DNA of 64,000 nucleotides from Mycobacterium sp. WUMAC-067 (GTDB lineage Bacteria > Actinomycetota > Actinomycetes > Mycobacteriales > Mycobacteriaceae), in the NCBI RefSeq assembly GCF_020217485.1, contig NZ_JAEKMI010000027.1:1-64000 (forward strand), read 5' to 3'. How positions within the stretch are numbered: the stretch's first letter is position 1; each line of letters opens with the position of its first letter. Positions 1-10,068 of the stretch are shown in pieces. Made by a program: the position numbers and the translations under genes. The notes below the pieces were generated by a model. That model ran no database searches and was not told where the DNA came from. It saw nothing but the letters and a program-made list of their open reading frames with translations.

Positions 1-1
1 T

Positions 2-3000
2 GAGATGTTGCCGGCGACGTTGCATGTCGATGAGCCGAGCCCGCATGTGGATTGGTCGGCGGGGTTGGTGTCGTTGCTGAGCGAGGCTCGGCCCTGGCGG
101 GCGGAGCGTCCGCGTCGGGCCGGGGTGTCGTCGTTCGGTATCAGCGGCACCAACGCGCACGTGATCATCGAGGCCGTCCCATCTGAGACCCCCCCGAGCC
201 CCGTTCAGGTGACCGAGCGCCCCGAGGTGTCCGTCCTGCCGTGGATGGTGTCGGCGAAATCGCCGTCGGCATTGAGGTCTCAGGCCGCCCGGCTGGCGAC
301 CCATCTGCGCGCCCACCCGGATCTCGACGTCGCCGATGTGGGCTGGACGCTGGCGGGCCGATCGAGGTTCGAACAGCGTGCCGTCATCGTCGGCGACGAC
401 CGCGACCGCCTGCTGGCCGGGCTGGACGAGTTGGCCGCAGACGAGCTGGCGCCCTCGATCATTCGCGGCACGGCAACGCCCGGCGGCAAGACCGTCTTCG
501 TCTTTCCCGGCCAGGGCTCCCAGCTGCTCGGCATGGGTAGGGGATTGCACGGCGCGTACCCGATTTTCGCCGAGGCCTTCGACGCGGTCCTGGCCGAACT
601 GGATCAGCACCTTCTGCGTCCCCTGCGCGACGTCATGTGGGGCAACGACGAAAGTCTGTTGAATACCACCGAATTCGCCCAGCCGGCGCTGTTCGCGGTC
701 GAAGTCGCGTTGTTCCGGCTGCTCGAATCCTGGGGCATACACCCTGACTTCGTGATGGGCCACTCGATCGGCGAGCTGTCCGCCGCGCACGCCGCCGGTG
801 TTCTGTCGCTGAAGAACGCCGCCGTCCTCGTGGCCGCCCGGGGTCGATTCATGCAGGCGCTGCCTGCGGGCGGGGCGATGGTCGCCGTGCAGGCCACCGA
901 AGACGAGGTACGGCCGCTGCTGGTTCCTGAGGCGGGCATCGCGGCCGTCAACGGGCCTGCCTCCGTGGTGATTTCGGGAACTGAAGACGCGGTGACCGCG
1001 ATCGCGGACCGGCTCCGCGCCGACGGTCGGCGCGTCCACCAACTCGCTGTCTCGCATGCGTTCCACTCCCCGTTGATGGACGCCATGATCGACGAATTCG
1101 GTACCGTGGCCACGGGCCTGACCATCGGCACGCCGACCATCCCGATCATCTCCAACGTGACCGGCGATCTCGCCGCCGATGACTTCGGAACGGCGGCGTA
1201 CTGGAAGCGGCACGTCCGCGAGGCGGTGCGATTCGCCGACAGTGTGCGTTTCGCCCATTCGGCCGGCGGCAACCGATTCCTCGAGGTCGGGCCGAGCAGC
1301 GGCCTGACGGCGTCGATCGAAGAAACACTGGCCGACAACCCGGTGACGACGATGTCCGCACTGCGCAAGGACCGGCCGGAGCCGGTGGCCCTGGTCAACG
1401 CCGTCGCGCACGGGTTCGTCGCGGGGATGGCGGTGGACTGGCGCGCAGCAATCGGCACGGCGAACCTCGTCGACTTGCCCACGTATGCCTTTGACCGCCG
1501 GCGCTTTTGGCTCTTGCGCGACGACGCCCCGGCGGACGCTGCGGGCTTGGGCCTGGCCCCCGGCGAACATGCCCTGCTGGGCGCCGTGGTCGAACTGCCG
1601 GCTTCGGGCGGGGTGGTGTTGACCGGCCGGTTGTCCCCGGGCACGCAAGGCTGGCTGGCCGATCACGCCGTCGGCGGTGTCGTGCTGTTCCCGGGAGCGG
1701 GATTCGTCGAGTTGGCCATCCGCGCCGGCGACGAGGTGGGCTGCGGAATCGTCGACGAGTTGAATCTGGCGGCGCCGCTGGTGTTGCCGGCCGGCGGTTC
1801 GGTTGCGGTTCAGGTCGTGGTCGGCGGCCCGGACGATTCAGGCGCGCGTGCGGTGTCGGTGTTCTCGCGGACCGACGGGGGATCGGGTTGGTCGTTGCAC
1901 GCCGAAGGCGTTTTGCGCGCGGGATCGGTGCAACCGAGCGCGGATCTGTCCGTGTGGCCGCCCGTGGGTGCGGTCTCGTTGGATGTCGGCGACGGGTATG
2001 AGCAACTGGCCGAGCGTGGTTACGGGTACGGCCCCGCGTTCCGTGGCTTGACGTCGATGTGGCGTCGTGGCGACGAAATCTTCGCCGAAGTGAACTTGCC
2101 CGCCGACGCCGGGGTGTCGGTGACCGGGTTCGGGGTCCACCCGGTGATGCTCGACGCGGCGTTGCACGCGGTGATCTTGGCGTCCGAGGATGACGAGCTC
2201 GCGCAGGGCTCGATACTGGTGCCGTTCTCCTGGCAGCAGGTGTCGTTGCACGCCGCGGGGGCGGCGGCGGTGCGCGCGCGGATCATGCCGGTCAGCCCCT
2301 CGGCGGTGTCGATCGAACTGGCCGATGGCTTGGGGCTGCCGGTGCTCTCGGTGGCATCGATGGTGGCGCGTCCGGTGACCGATCAGCAGCTCCTGGCCGC
2401 GGTGTCGAATTCGGGGCCGGATCGGCTCTTCGAGCTGATCTGGTCCGCCCAGCCGGCATCGACGGTGCCATCGGTGTCGGTCAGTCCCTGGGGGGCACCG
2501 GATTCCGTCGAATCGGGTGACGACGGGGCCGAGCGATCGGTGGTGCTGTTCGAATCGCAGCCGGTCTCCGGCGACGTGATCACCGAGGTGTACGCGGCGA
2601 CGCGGGCCGTGCTGCCGGTGCTGCAGTCCTGGCTGTCTCGCGACGCCGCCGCAACGCTGGTGGTGGCGACCCGGGGCGCGATGACGCTGCCGGGTGAGGA
2701 CGTCACCGATTTGGCCGGCGCGGCGGTGTGGGGCCTGGTGCGGTCGGCGCAGACCGAACACCCCGGCCGGATAGTGCTCGTCGACACCGATGCGCCACTG
2801 GATTCCGACGCGATCGCCTCCGTGTTGGCGGTCGGCGAGCCGCAGGCGTTGCTGCGCAACGGGATGGTCTACACCGCACGGGTGCTCGGCAGCCGGGCGG
2901 TCGGCAGCCTGCTGACGCCGCCCGAGGAGGGGCCGTGGCGGCTGGGCATGAGCAGCTACGGCACGATCGAAAACCTGCGGATAGAGCGGATTCCCGACGC

Positions 3001-5230
3001 CGACGCGCCCTTGGGGCCCGGCCAGGTGCGGGTGGCGCTGTCGGCCATCGCCGCCAACTTCCGTGACGTCATGATCGCGTTGGGCCTGTATCCTGATCCG
3101 GACGCGATCATGGGCATCGAGGCCGCCGGCGTGATCACCGAAACCGGCTCGCAGAATGGGCGTTTCGCGGTAGGCGACCGCGTCATGGGGCTTTTCCCGG
3201 ACGGCACCGGGACGATCGCCAAGACCGACGAGCGACTGCTCGTCAAGGTGCCGGCGGGATGGTCACACACCGCCGCCGCGACGGCTTCGGTGGTGTTCGC
3301 CACGGCGCGTTACGCCCTGGTGGACCTGGCCGCCGCCCAGCCCGGTCAGCGGGTGCTGGTGCACGCCGCCGCCGGCGGGGTGGGAATGGCCGCGGTCCAG
3401 CTGGCCCGCCAGATCGGACTGGAGGTGTTCGCGACCGCCAGCCGCGGCAAGTGGGACACCTTGCGGGCCATGGGTTTTGACGACGATCACATCGGTGATT
3501 CGCGCAGCCTCGAGTTCGAGGACAAGTTCCGGGCCGTCACCGGCGGGCGCGGGATGGACATCGTGCTCGACTCGCTGTCCGGCGATTTCGTGGACGCTTC
3601 CCTGCGCCTGGTCGCGCCCGGCGGGGTGTTCTTGGAGATGGGCAAGACCGACATCCGCGATCCCCAGGTCGTCGCCCGGGACCACACCGGTGTGCGCTAC
3701 CGCGCTTTCGACCTCTTCGAAGCCGGACCGGACCGCATTGCGCAGATGCTCGACGAGCTGGCCGCCATGTTCGCCGAGGACGTGCTGAGGCCGCTGCCGG
3801 TGACCAGATTCGACGTGCGCCGCGCGCCCGCCGCGCTGCGCTACCTGAGCCAGGCCCGCCATGTCGGCAAGGTTGTCATGACCATGCCCGACGCGTGGAC
3901 GTCGGGCACGGTGTTGATCACCGGCGCCACCGGGATGGCCGGTTCGGCGGTCGCGCGACACGTCGTGACCCGCCACGGCGCGCGCAACGTCGTGTTGGTC
4001 AGCCGTCGCGGCCTTGACGCGCCGGGTGCGGCCGAGCTGGTGGCCGAGCTGAGCGCGGCCGGCGCGCACGCGGAGACGGTGGCCTGCGATGCCGCCGACC
4101 GCGAGGCATTGGCCAAGGTGATCGCCGACATCCCGATGCAGCGCCCGCTGACCGGCGTGATCCATGCCGCCGGCGTGTTGGACGACGCGGTGGTGACGTC
4201 GCTGAGTCCCGAGCGGATGAATGCCGTGCTGCGGTCCAAGGTGGATGCGGCGTGGAACTTGCACGAGTTGACCCGCGACCTGGATGTGTCGGCGTTCGTG
4301 ATGTTTTCGTCGATCGCCGGGCTGGCGGGCGCCTCGGGTCAGGCCAATTACGCCGCCGGCAACTCGTTCCTGGACGGGTTGGCCGCGCATCGACGCGCTC
4401 ACGGGCTGCCGGCGATCTCGCTGGGCTGGGGGCTGTGGGATCAGGCCAGCGCCATGACCGGCGGGCTGGGCGCCGCCGATCTCGCCCGATTTGGCCGGGA
4501 CGGGATCGTCGCGATGTCCTCGGACCAGGCGCTGGAGCTGATGGACACCGCGCTCATCGTCGACGAGCCGTTCATGCTGCCCGCCCACATCGACCTCGCG
4601 GCGCTGCGCGTCAAGTTCGACTCGGGCACATTGCCGCCGATGTTCGTCGACCTGATCAACGCCCCGACCCGGCGTCAGGTCGACGACTCGCTGGCCGCCG
4701 CCAAGTCGAAATCCGCCCTGCTGCAACGCCTCGAAGGGCTACCCGAGGACGAGCAGCAGGCGATCCTGCTGGATTTGGTGCGTTCCCACATCGCCACCGT
4801 GCTCGGCAGCTCCAGCCCGGAGGCGATCCACCCGGACCGGGCGTTCCAGGAGCTCGGCTTCGACTCCCTGACCGCAGTCGAGATGCGCAACCGGCTCAAA
4901 GCCGCGACCGGACTGCCGCTTTCACCGACGCTCATCTTCGACTACCCGAATTCCGCGGCGCTGGCTGGCTACATGCACCGAGAACTCCTCGGGGCGTCGG
5001 AACACACCGCGGCGGCCGCGGCGCCGGGCGAAGCCGAGATCCAGCGTGTCGTCGGGTCCATTCCGGTCAAGCGCCTCCGGCAGGCCGGCGTGCTGGAGCT
5101 GCTGCTGGCGCTGGCCGACGAATCGAGTGGTGGCGGGCCGTCCGCGGCGCCGGTGACCACGGAGAAGGACATCGCCGACATGGACCTCGACGATCTGGTC
5201 AACGCGGCACTGTTGGACGACGACGACTAG
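2..5230 (+). CDS. pks12: Pks12-type polyketide synthase, C-terminal module (5' truncated by window)
   Basis: Modular type I polyketide synthase. The reading frame is open from base 2, so the gene begins outside the window; the first ATG (base 5) lies inside a ketosynthase domain. Numbering from that ATG, domains in order are: KS C-terminus (SSFGISGTNAHV near 42-53), acyltransferase (GHSIGE with Ser254), dehydratase (HxxxGxxxxP with His554), enoyl reductase (about 1010-1290, NADPH loop near 1120), ketoreductase (about 1300-1490) and ACP (GFDSL, phosphopantetheine Ser1621). An acidic tail ends the protein. This fully reducing set, together with the downstream epimerase/PEP-mobile gene, matches the second module of Pks12, which makes the mycoketide chain of mannosyl phosphomycoketides. 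Module identity rests on recalled synteny with Rv2048c-Rv2047c; another fully reducing mycobacterial PKS is the alternative. Confidence 0.87.
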   Translation, partial: EMLPATLHVDEPSPHVDWSAGLVSLLSEARPWRAERPRRAGVSSFGISGTNAHVIIEAVPSETPPSPVQVTERPEVSVLPWMVSAKSPSALRSQAARLATHLRAHPDLDVADVGWTLAGRSRFEQRAVIVGDDRDRLLAGLDELAADELAPSIIRGTATPGGKTVFVFPGQGSQLLGMGRGLHGAYPIFAEAFDAVLAELDQHLLRPLRDVMWGNDESLLNTTEFAQPALFAVEVALFRLLESWGIHPDFVMGHSIGELSAAHAAGVLSLKNAAVLVAARGRFMQALPAGGAMVAVQATEDEVRPLLVPEAGIAAVNGPASVVISGTEDAVTAIADRLRADGRRVHQLAVSHAFHSPLMDAMIDEFGTVATGLTIGTPTIPIISNVTGDLAADDFGTAAYWKRHVREAVRFADSVRFAHSAGGNRFLEVGPSSGLTASIEETLADNPVTTMSALRKDRPEPVALVNAVAHGFVAGMAVDWRAAIGTANLVDLPTYAFDRRRFWLLRDDAPADAAGLGLAPGEHALLGAVVELPASGGVVLTGRLSPGTQGWLADHAVGGVVLFPGAGFVELAIRAGDEVGCGIVDELNLAAPLVLPAGGSVAVQVVVGGPDDSGARAVSVFSRTDGGSGWSLHAEGVLRAGSVQPSADLSVWPPVGAVSLDVGDGYEQLAERGYGYGPAFRGLTSMWRRGDEIFAEVNLPADAGVSVTGFGVHPVMLDAALHAVILASEDDELAQGSILVPFSWQQVSLHAAGAAAVRARIMPVSPSAVSIELADGLGLPVLSVASMVARPVTDQQLLAAVSNSGPDRLFELIWSAQPASTVPSVSVSPWGAPDSVESGDDGAERSVVLFESQPVSGDVITEVYAATRAVLPVLQSWLSRDAAATLVVATRGAMTLPGEDVTDLAGAAVWGLVRSAQTEHPGRIVLVDTDAPLDSDAIASVLAVGEPQALLRNGMVYTARVLGSRAVGSLLTPPEEGPWRLGMSSYGTIENLRIERIPDADAPLGPGQVRVALSAIAANFRDVMIALGLYPDPDAIMGIEAAGVITETGSQNGRFAVGDRVMGLFPDGTGTIAKTDERLLVKVPAGWSHTAAATASVVFATARYALVDLAAAQPGQRVLVHAAAGGVGMAAVQLARQIGLEVFATASRGKWDTLRAMGFDDDHIGDSRSLEFEDKFRAVTGGRGMDIVLDSLSGDFVDASLRLVAPGGVFLEMGKTDIRDPQVVARDHTGVRYRAFDLFEAGPDRIAQMLDELAAMFAEDVLRPLPVTRFDVRRAPAALRYLSQARHVGKVVMTMPDAWTSGTVLITGATGMAGSAVARHVVTRHGARNVVLVSRRGLDAPGAAELVAELSAAGAHAETVACDAADREALAKVIADIPMQRPLTGVIHAAGVLDDAVVTSLSPERMNAVLRSKVDAAWNLHELTRDLDVSAFVMFSSIAGLAGASGQANYAAGNSFLDGLAAHRRAHGLPAISLGWGLWDQASAMTGGLGAADLARFGRDGIVAMSSDQALELMDTALIVDEPFMLPAHIDLAALRVKFDSGTLPPMFVDLINAPTRRQVDDSLAAAKSKSALLQRLEGLPEDEQQAILLDLVRSHIATVLGSSSPEAIHPDRAFQELGFDSLTAVEMRNRLKAATGLPLSPTLIFDYPNSAALAGYMHRELLGASEHTAAAAAPGEAEIQRVVGSIPVKRLRQAGVLELLLALADESSGGGPSAAPVTTEKDIADMDLDDLVNAALLDDDD

Positions 5231-5255
5231 CCACCATGACCACCAAAGGCATTCA

Positions 5256-7865
5256 GTGAGAATTGCTGTCACCGGGGCCAGCGGGGCGCTCGGCCGCGGT
5301 CTGGCCGCGCGGCTGCTCACCCAGGGCCACGACGTCGTCGGCATCGCCCGCCACCGCCCCGAAAGCTGGCCGAGCGCAGCTGATTTCGTGGACGCCGACG
5401 TTCGTGATGCGGCAGCGGTCCAGCGGGCCCTGACCGGCGCGGATGTCATCGCGCATTGCGCGTGGGCGAACACGCCGGGGCCCGACGAACGGATCGCCCA
5501 CCAGGTCAACATCGACGGCACCCGCAACGTCCTCGGCGCAATGGCCGAGACCGGGGCCAGGCGAATCGTTTTCGCGTCCACGGCGCACGTTTACGGCGGG
5601 GGAGATGCGCCGAAGACCGAACGCGACGCCTTGGCTCCGGCCACCGTTGACGGCCAGTGCAATGCCCGGGTCGAACGCATGCTCGCGGAATCGGGCGGGG
5701 AATGGGTCGCGATCCGCTCCGCGCTGATCCTCGGCCGAAGCGTCGACAACTGGGCGCGCCGGATCTTGGCGCTGCCGGTGTTTCCCGCCCGCTCAAGCGA
5801 TCGCCGCATGCAGGTCGTGCACCTCGACGACGCGCTTCGGCTGTTCAACCGGGCGATCGTGGAAAACGGAATTGACAGCGGCCCGGTCAATCTCGCCGCC
5901 CCCGGAGAGGTGACATTCCGCCAGATCGCCTCCGCGGTGGGCCGCCCGGTCGTCCGGTTGGGATTCGCGCCGGCTGAGCTGGAACTGGCGCAGGCCGCTC
6001 CACTCATGGACATCTCGCGGTTGCGCGACGAGTGGGGATTCCGCCCGGCGTGGGAATCCGGCGAGTGTATCGAGGATTTCGCGCTGGCGGTGCGCGGCCG
6101 GGTCACCGTGGGCAAGCGGGTGGTGTCGCTGCCGTGGCGGCTGGCCAACATCCAGGACCTACCTTCGGTCGACGCGCCGAGCAACGACGGCGTGAAACCC
6201 AATTTGGCGGGCGCAGCGGGAGATAACGGCGAGTTCGACACGCCGATCGACCCCCGCTTTCCCACCTTTCTGGCCACGAACTTGTCGGAGGCCCTCCCCG
6301 GCCCGTTCTCGCCGGCCTCGGCGTCGGCCACGGTTCGCGGACTGCGGGCCAGCGCCGTCTGCGTCGCCGAGCGGCTACGGCCCGGGGGGCTGATCCAGCG
6401 CGAAATCGCCATGCGCATGGTCGCGGTGTTCGCCCACCGGCTTTACGGCGCCATCACGACCGCGCACTTCATGGCCGAAACGGTGCCTTTCGTGAAGCCG
6501 ACGACGGTTGTGAGCAACAGCGGGTTCTTCGGCCCCAGCATGGCGGCGCTGCCGATCTTCGGTGAGCAGCGGCCGCACGCCGACACCAGCAGAATCCGAA
6601 AGCGACTGCGCACCGTCCGCAACATCGGGGTATTCGGCGTCAACCTGATCGGGCTGTCCGCCGGCGCACCCCTGGACACCCGCGAATTCGTCGCCGATGT
6701 CGACCGCCTGGAGCGCTTGACCGACGGCGATCTCACTCGGCTCGACGATCGTCGATTGCTGAGCCTGATCTCGTTGGCACGGGACCAAGTGGTGCACGGC
6801 TGGGTGCTGGCGGCCGGCTCGTTCCTGTTGTGTGCGGCGTTCAACGTGTTGCTGCGCGGTCTGTGTGGGCGCGACACCGCCGCGCCCGCCGGCCCGGAAT
6901 TGGTCAGCGCGCGTTCGGTCGAGGCGATGCAGCGGTTGGTGGCCGCCGCGCAGCGCGACCCCAAAGTGACGGCGCTGCTGGCGGAACCGGGCGACCGCCT
7001 GGACAAGCTGGCCGTCGAGGCGCCGGAATTCCACGCCGCGCTGCTCGCCGAGCTGGCGTTGATCGGTCACCGCGGCCCGGCCGAGCTCGAGATGCTGTCA
7101 ACCAGCTACGCCGACGACCCCGAGCTGCTGGTCCGGATGGTGACCAGGGCGATGAGCGCGACGGCCGCGCCGGAGCCGCAGCGCGCTCGGATTCCGTTGC
7201 GGGCCAAGCCTGTTGCGGCGCTGGCCACCCAGCAGCTGCGGGACCGCGAAGTCCGCCGCGACAAAGTGGTGCGGGCGAACTGGGTGCTGCGCACGCTGCT
7301 GCGCGAGTACGGGCGTAGGTCGGTCGGGGCCGGCGTCTTCGGCGCCGCCGACGACGTCTTCTATCTGCTTGTCGACGAGCTCGATTCACTACCGGCAGAT
7401 GTCGGGGGCCTGGTGGCCCGGCGCCGGGAGGAACAACGCCGGCTGGTGGCGGTGGCTCCGCCGACGGTGTTCAGCGGAAGCTGGCAGCCAACGTCGAACT
7501 CGTCGCCCGCGCTGGCGGGCGGGGACACCCTGCGCGGGGTCGGAGTGTGCGGCGGGCGGGTTCGCGGGCGGGTGCGCATCGTGCGCCCCGACACCATCGA
7601 CGACCTGCAGCCCGGCGAGATCCTGGTGGCAGAGGTCACCGACGTCGGCTACACCGCGGCGTTCTGTTACGCCGCCGCCGTCGTGACCGAACTGGGCGGC
7701 CCGATGTCGCACGCCGCGGTGGTGGCCCGCGAATTCGGATTCCCCTGTGTGGTGGACGTTCAGGGGGCGACCAAGTCGTTGCCGCCGGGCGCCCTGGTCG
7801 AGGTCGACGGCGCGACGGGCGAAATCCACGTCCTGGAGCTCGCCGTGGACGACGCGCTGAGCTAG
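5256..7865 (+). CDS. Fused NAD-dependent epimerase / PEP-utilising mobile-domain protein (Rv2047c-like)
   Basis: An 869-aa protein starting at GTG, 25 bases after pks12. Residues 1 to about 290 form an extended-SDR epimerase domain: a glycine-rich TGASGALG start, then NIDGTRN and STAHVYGG segments. A middle region of about 450 residues has no motif I recognise. Residues about 765-860 look like the swivelling phosphohistidine domain of PEP-utilising enzymes, with GGPMSHAAVV carrying His819. In PEP synthase and PPDK such a histidine carries phosphate between active sites, but no PEP-binding barrel is visible here. Size and order match the Rv2047c homologue next to pks12, so a role in mycoketide or phosphomycoketide processing is plausible but unproven. 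It ends convergently on the P450 gene, sharing CTAG. Confidence 0.85.
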   Translation: MRIAVTGASGALGRGLAARLLTQGHDVVGIARHRPESWPSAADFVDADVRDAAAVQRALTGADVIAHCAWANTPGPDERIAHQVNIDGTRNVLGAMAETGARRIVFASTAHVYGGGDAPKTERDALAPATVDGQCNARVERMLAESGGEWVAIRSALILGRSVDNWARRILALPVFPARSSDRRMQVVHLDDALRLFNRAIVENGIDSGPVNLAAPGEVTFRQIASAVGRPVVRLGFAPAELELAQAAPLMDISRLRDEWGFRPAWESGECIEDFALAVRGRVTVGKRVVSLPWRLANIQDLPSVDAPSNDGVKPNLAGAAGDNGEFDTPIDPRFPTFLATNLSEALPGPFSPASASATVRGLRASAVCVAERLRPGGLIQREIAMRMVAVFAHRLYGAITTAHFMAETVPFVKPTTVVSNSGFFGPSMAALPIFGEQRPHADTSRIRKRLRTVRNIGVFGVNLIGLSAGAPLDTREFVADVDRLERLTDGDLTRLDDRRLLSLISLARDQVVHGWVLAAGSFLLCAAFNVLLRGLCGRDTAAPAGPELVSARSVEAMQRLVAAAQRDPKVTALLAEPGDRLDKLAVEAPEFHAALLAELALIGHRGPAELEMLSTSYADDPELLVRMVTRAMSATAAPEPQRARIPLRAKPVAALATQQLRDREVRRDKVVRANWVLRTLLREYGRRSVGAGVFGAADDVFYLLVDELDSLPADVGGLVARRREEQRRLVAVAPPTVFSGSWQPTSNSSPALAGGDTLRGVGVCGGRVRGRVRIVRPDTIDDLQPGEILVAEVTDVGYTAAFCYAAAVVTELGGPMSHAAVVAREFGFPCVVDVQGATKSLPPGALVEVDGATGEIHVLELAVDDALS

Positions 7866-9088
7866 TCGAACTCCATCTCCAGACCGACCGGCCCGCTCAA
7901 CCCCAGCATCGGTTTCCACTGTGCCGTCGCCACGCGGCGCGGGTTGGTCATGCGCCGCGCGAGGACTTTGAGCGCCCCGGCGAGTTCCGTTCGGGCGAGG
8001 TTCGCGCCCAGGCAATAGTGGGCACCGCCGCCGAACGTCAGAATGGGCGGCGGGTCCTCGCGGGTGATGTCGAACCGGGCCGGGTGCGGATAGACCTCCG
8101 GATCACAGTTGGCGGCAAAGGTATTCACTGAGATGAAGGTGCCGGCCGGAAAGGTGTAGTCGGCGAATGCGACGTCGTCGAGGACGGTGCGCAGGGTGGT
8201 ACAGACCGCCGGCGAATGGCGCATGCATTCCTCGACGGCCGGCATCGCGAGGTTGGGGTTGTCGCGCAGCATCGCCAGCTGCTCGGGGTGATCGCACAGC
8301 GCGTGCATGCACGCGGCGAGCTGATTGCGGGTGGTGTCGGTGCCGGCGGACAGGATGCTGAACGCCAGCATGCGCATCTCCGCGTTGCTCAGCCGATCGC
8401 CGTCGTCCTGCGCGCGGATCAATTCGGAGATCAAGTCGTCGGTCAACCGGCTCCGGCGTTCGGCGATCATGTCGTCGATGTAGGCGTCGAATTCATCCCA
8501 CGCCCGCATCACGATGTGCTGCTCGTTCGCCAGGTCGGAGTCGAACCGCACGATCTTGAAAATGTCCTCCGCCCATAGCGAAAACTGCTCCCAGTCCTCG
8601 GGTGGTGCGCCTAATAACGCGCAGATGATCGGGATTGGGTAGGGCCGGGCGATGTCGGTGACGAAGTCGCAGCGGCCGGCCTCGGCGACCTGATCGATCA
8701 ACTCGTTGATCACCGTGTCGATGGTGTCTTCCATGCGCGCTGACGCCCGCGGCGTGAAGGCCTTGGACACCAGACCGCGCAGGCGCCGATGTTCCTCGCC
8801 TTCCATGCCGAGGATGGTGCCCAGCACCCGGTCGTAGAGAGGGCCGGAGGTTATCCCGCGAGCCGTCATGTGCATGCCGGGTGGGAAGACGAATCGGGGA
8901 TCGCGAAGTATCCCTCGGGCGAGTTCGTAGCCGAGCACCTCGGGTCCCAACGGCCCGCGGGCGATCGGAGATCGCTTGCGCGCCTCGCGGATCTGCGGGG
9001 CGACCTGGTGCACGGTGTCGGTGATGTCGTAGTGCAGCGTGGGGAGGCCGGCGTCGAAGACGCTGGGTGCTGCGGTGTCGACGGTCAT
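7862..9088 (-). CDS. Cytochrome P450
   Basis: A 408-aa P450, last gene of the long minus-strand operon. Family hallmarks are all present: the I-helix oxygen-activation motif AGTDTTRNQ, the K-helix ExxR in ECMRHS, and the heme loop FGGGAHYCLG with the cysteine thiolate ligand. Soluble bacterial length with no membrane anchor. It should hydroxylate a hydrophobic substrate using an external ferredoxin and reductase; no ferredoxin gene lies beside it. Start ATG is 20 bases after the upstream SDR gene. Its 3' end overlaps the stop of the convergent epimerase-fusion gene, which marks the left edge of the accessory island. The substrate cannot be read from the sequence. Confidence 0.93.
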   Translation of the reverse strand: MTVDTAAPSVFDAGLPTLHYDITDTVHQVAPQIREARKRSPIARGPLGPEVLGYELARGILRDPRFVFPPGMHMTARGITSGPLYDRVLGTILGMEGEEHRRLRGLVSKAFTPRASARMEDTIDTVINELIDQVAEAGRCDFVTDIARPYPIPIICALLGAPPEDWEQFSLWAEDIFKIVRFDSDLANEQHIVMRAWDEFDAYIDDMIAERRSRLTDDLISELIRAQDDGDRLSNAEMRMLAFSILSAGTDTTRNQLAACMHALCDHPEQLAMLRDNPNLAMPAVEECMRHSPAVCTTLRTVLDDVAFADYTFPAGTFISVNTFAANCDPEVYPHPARFDITREDPPPILTFGGGAHYCLGANLARTELAGALKVLARRMTNPRRVATAQWKPMLGLSGPVGLEMEFD

Positions 9089-9108
9089 GGTGTCTCCTTG
9101 GACCGAAA

Positions 9109-10068
9109 TCAGCTGGGTTGGTAGCGCTTTGGTAGCACCTCGATCGGCGCCGAAATGGCCTCTCCCGGGGCCAGCTCACCGGAGTCGGGCAAATCCGGCA
9201 TCAACCTGGCCGTGGACGTGTCAGTTATCGCCGCGAAGTTGTCCCGTACCTTCTCGATGGTGAGATCGGCGTCATATATGCCCGTCGTCTGACCGAACAC
9301 CCGGATGCCCACGTTTCCCCCGCCCGCCTCGAGGTTGGCTCCGGATACCGGACAACTCTCGTGAACCAGGAACGCCACCGCGGGTGACACCAGGCCGGTC
9401 GGAAAGTGATCCTCCATCAGCCTGGTGAAGGCGGACGGGTTGTTGAAATGCCGCACGGCGGTGGTGTTGGCGGCCGGCCCCAACGCATTGACCTTGATGC
9501 CGAGATGCGCCCCTTCGACGGCGAGACCGCGTGTCAGCCCGAAGATTCCGCCCTTGGCCGCACCGTAGATGGAAAGATTTTCCAGTCCGAACATCGCCCC
9601 GGAGGTGGTGTTCACAATGCGGCCGTAACCGGCGTCGCGCATGTGGGGCCAGGCCGCCCGGCACATCCACACTGTCCCCATCAGGTGCACGTCGATGACG
9701 TTGCGAATGTCGGCGTCAGAGATTTCGTCGAAGTGCGCCATGAAGCAGACTCCGGCATTATTCACCAGGATGTCGACGCGGCCCCACACGTCCAGCGCCG
9801 TCTGGACGACCCGGCGCGCGCCGTCCTCGTCGGCGACGCTGTGCAGATCGGCGACCGCCTCGCCACCGGCCGCGCAGATCTCATCGGCCACCTGCTCCGC
9901 GTTGGCCCGCAAGACGTTTCGGCCGTCGGGTCCCACGCCGAGGTCGTTGACGACGACCTTGGCTCCTCGCCGGGCGAGCAGCTTGGCGTGCGAGCGCCCG
10001 AGGCTGGGCTCCTGGCCGCCGGCCCCGGTGACGATCGCGACCCTCCCGTCGAACCGAAGCTCGGTCAT
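9109..10068 (-). CDS. Short-chain dehydrogenase/reductase
   Basis: A 319-aa classical SDR. It has an N-terminal TGAGG motif with a longer glycine loop (EPSLGRSH), NNAG in the core, a serine in NTTSGAM and catalytic YxxxK as YGAAK. Beyond the usual 250 residues there is a C-terminal extension of about 60 residues. I chose ATG at 10068 because it overlaps the stop of the preceding 65-aa gene as ATGA, a translational-coupling arrangement repeated through this operon; the frame stays open further upstream, but that part belongs to the small gene's region. It likely oxidises or reduces a hydroxyl or ketone on the same substrate as the neighbouring P450. Confidence 0.9.
   Translation of the reverse strand: MTELRFDGRVAIVTGAGGQEPSLGRSHAKLLARRGAKVVVNDLGVGPDGRNVLRANAEQVADEICAAGGEAVADLHSVADEDGARRVVQTALDVWGRVDILVNNAGVCFMAHFDEISDADIRNVIDVHLMGTVWMCRAAWPHMRDAGYGRIVNTTSGAMFGLENLSIYGAAKGGIFGLTRGLAVEGAHLGIKVNALGPAANTTAVRHFNNPSAFTRLMEDHFPTGLVSPAVAFLVHESCPVSGANLEAGGGNVGIRVFGQTTGIYDADLTIEKVRDNFAAITDTSTARLMPDLPDSGELAPGEAISAPIEVLPKRYQPS

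Noticed and set aside
604..1644. Long minus-strand ORF inside pks12
   Set aside because: It is the antisense shadow of the acyltransferase and dehydratase regions of a clear polyketide synthase; no motif and composition typical of GC-rich shadow frames.
3263..4726. 487-aa minus-strand ORF in pks12
   Set aside because: Gln/His/Arg-rich shadow of the ER and KR domains, with no domain and no ribosome site.
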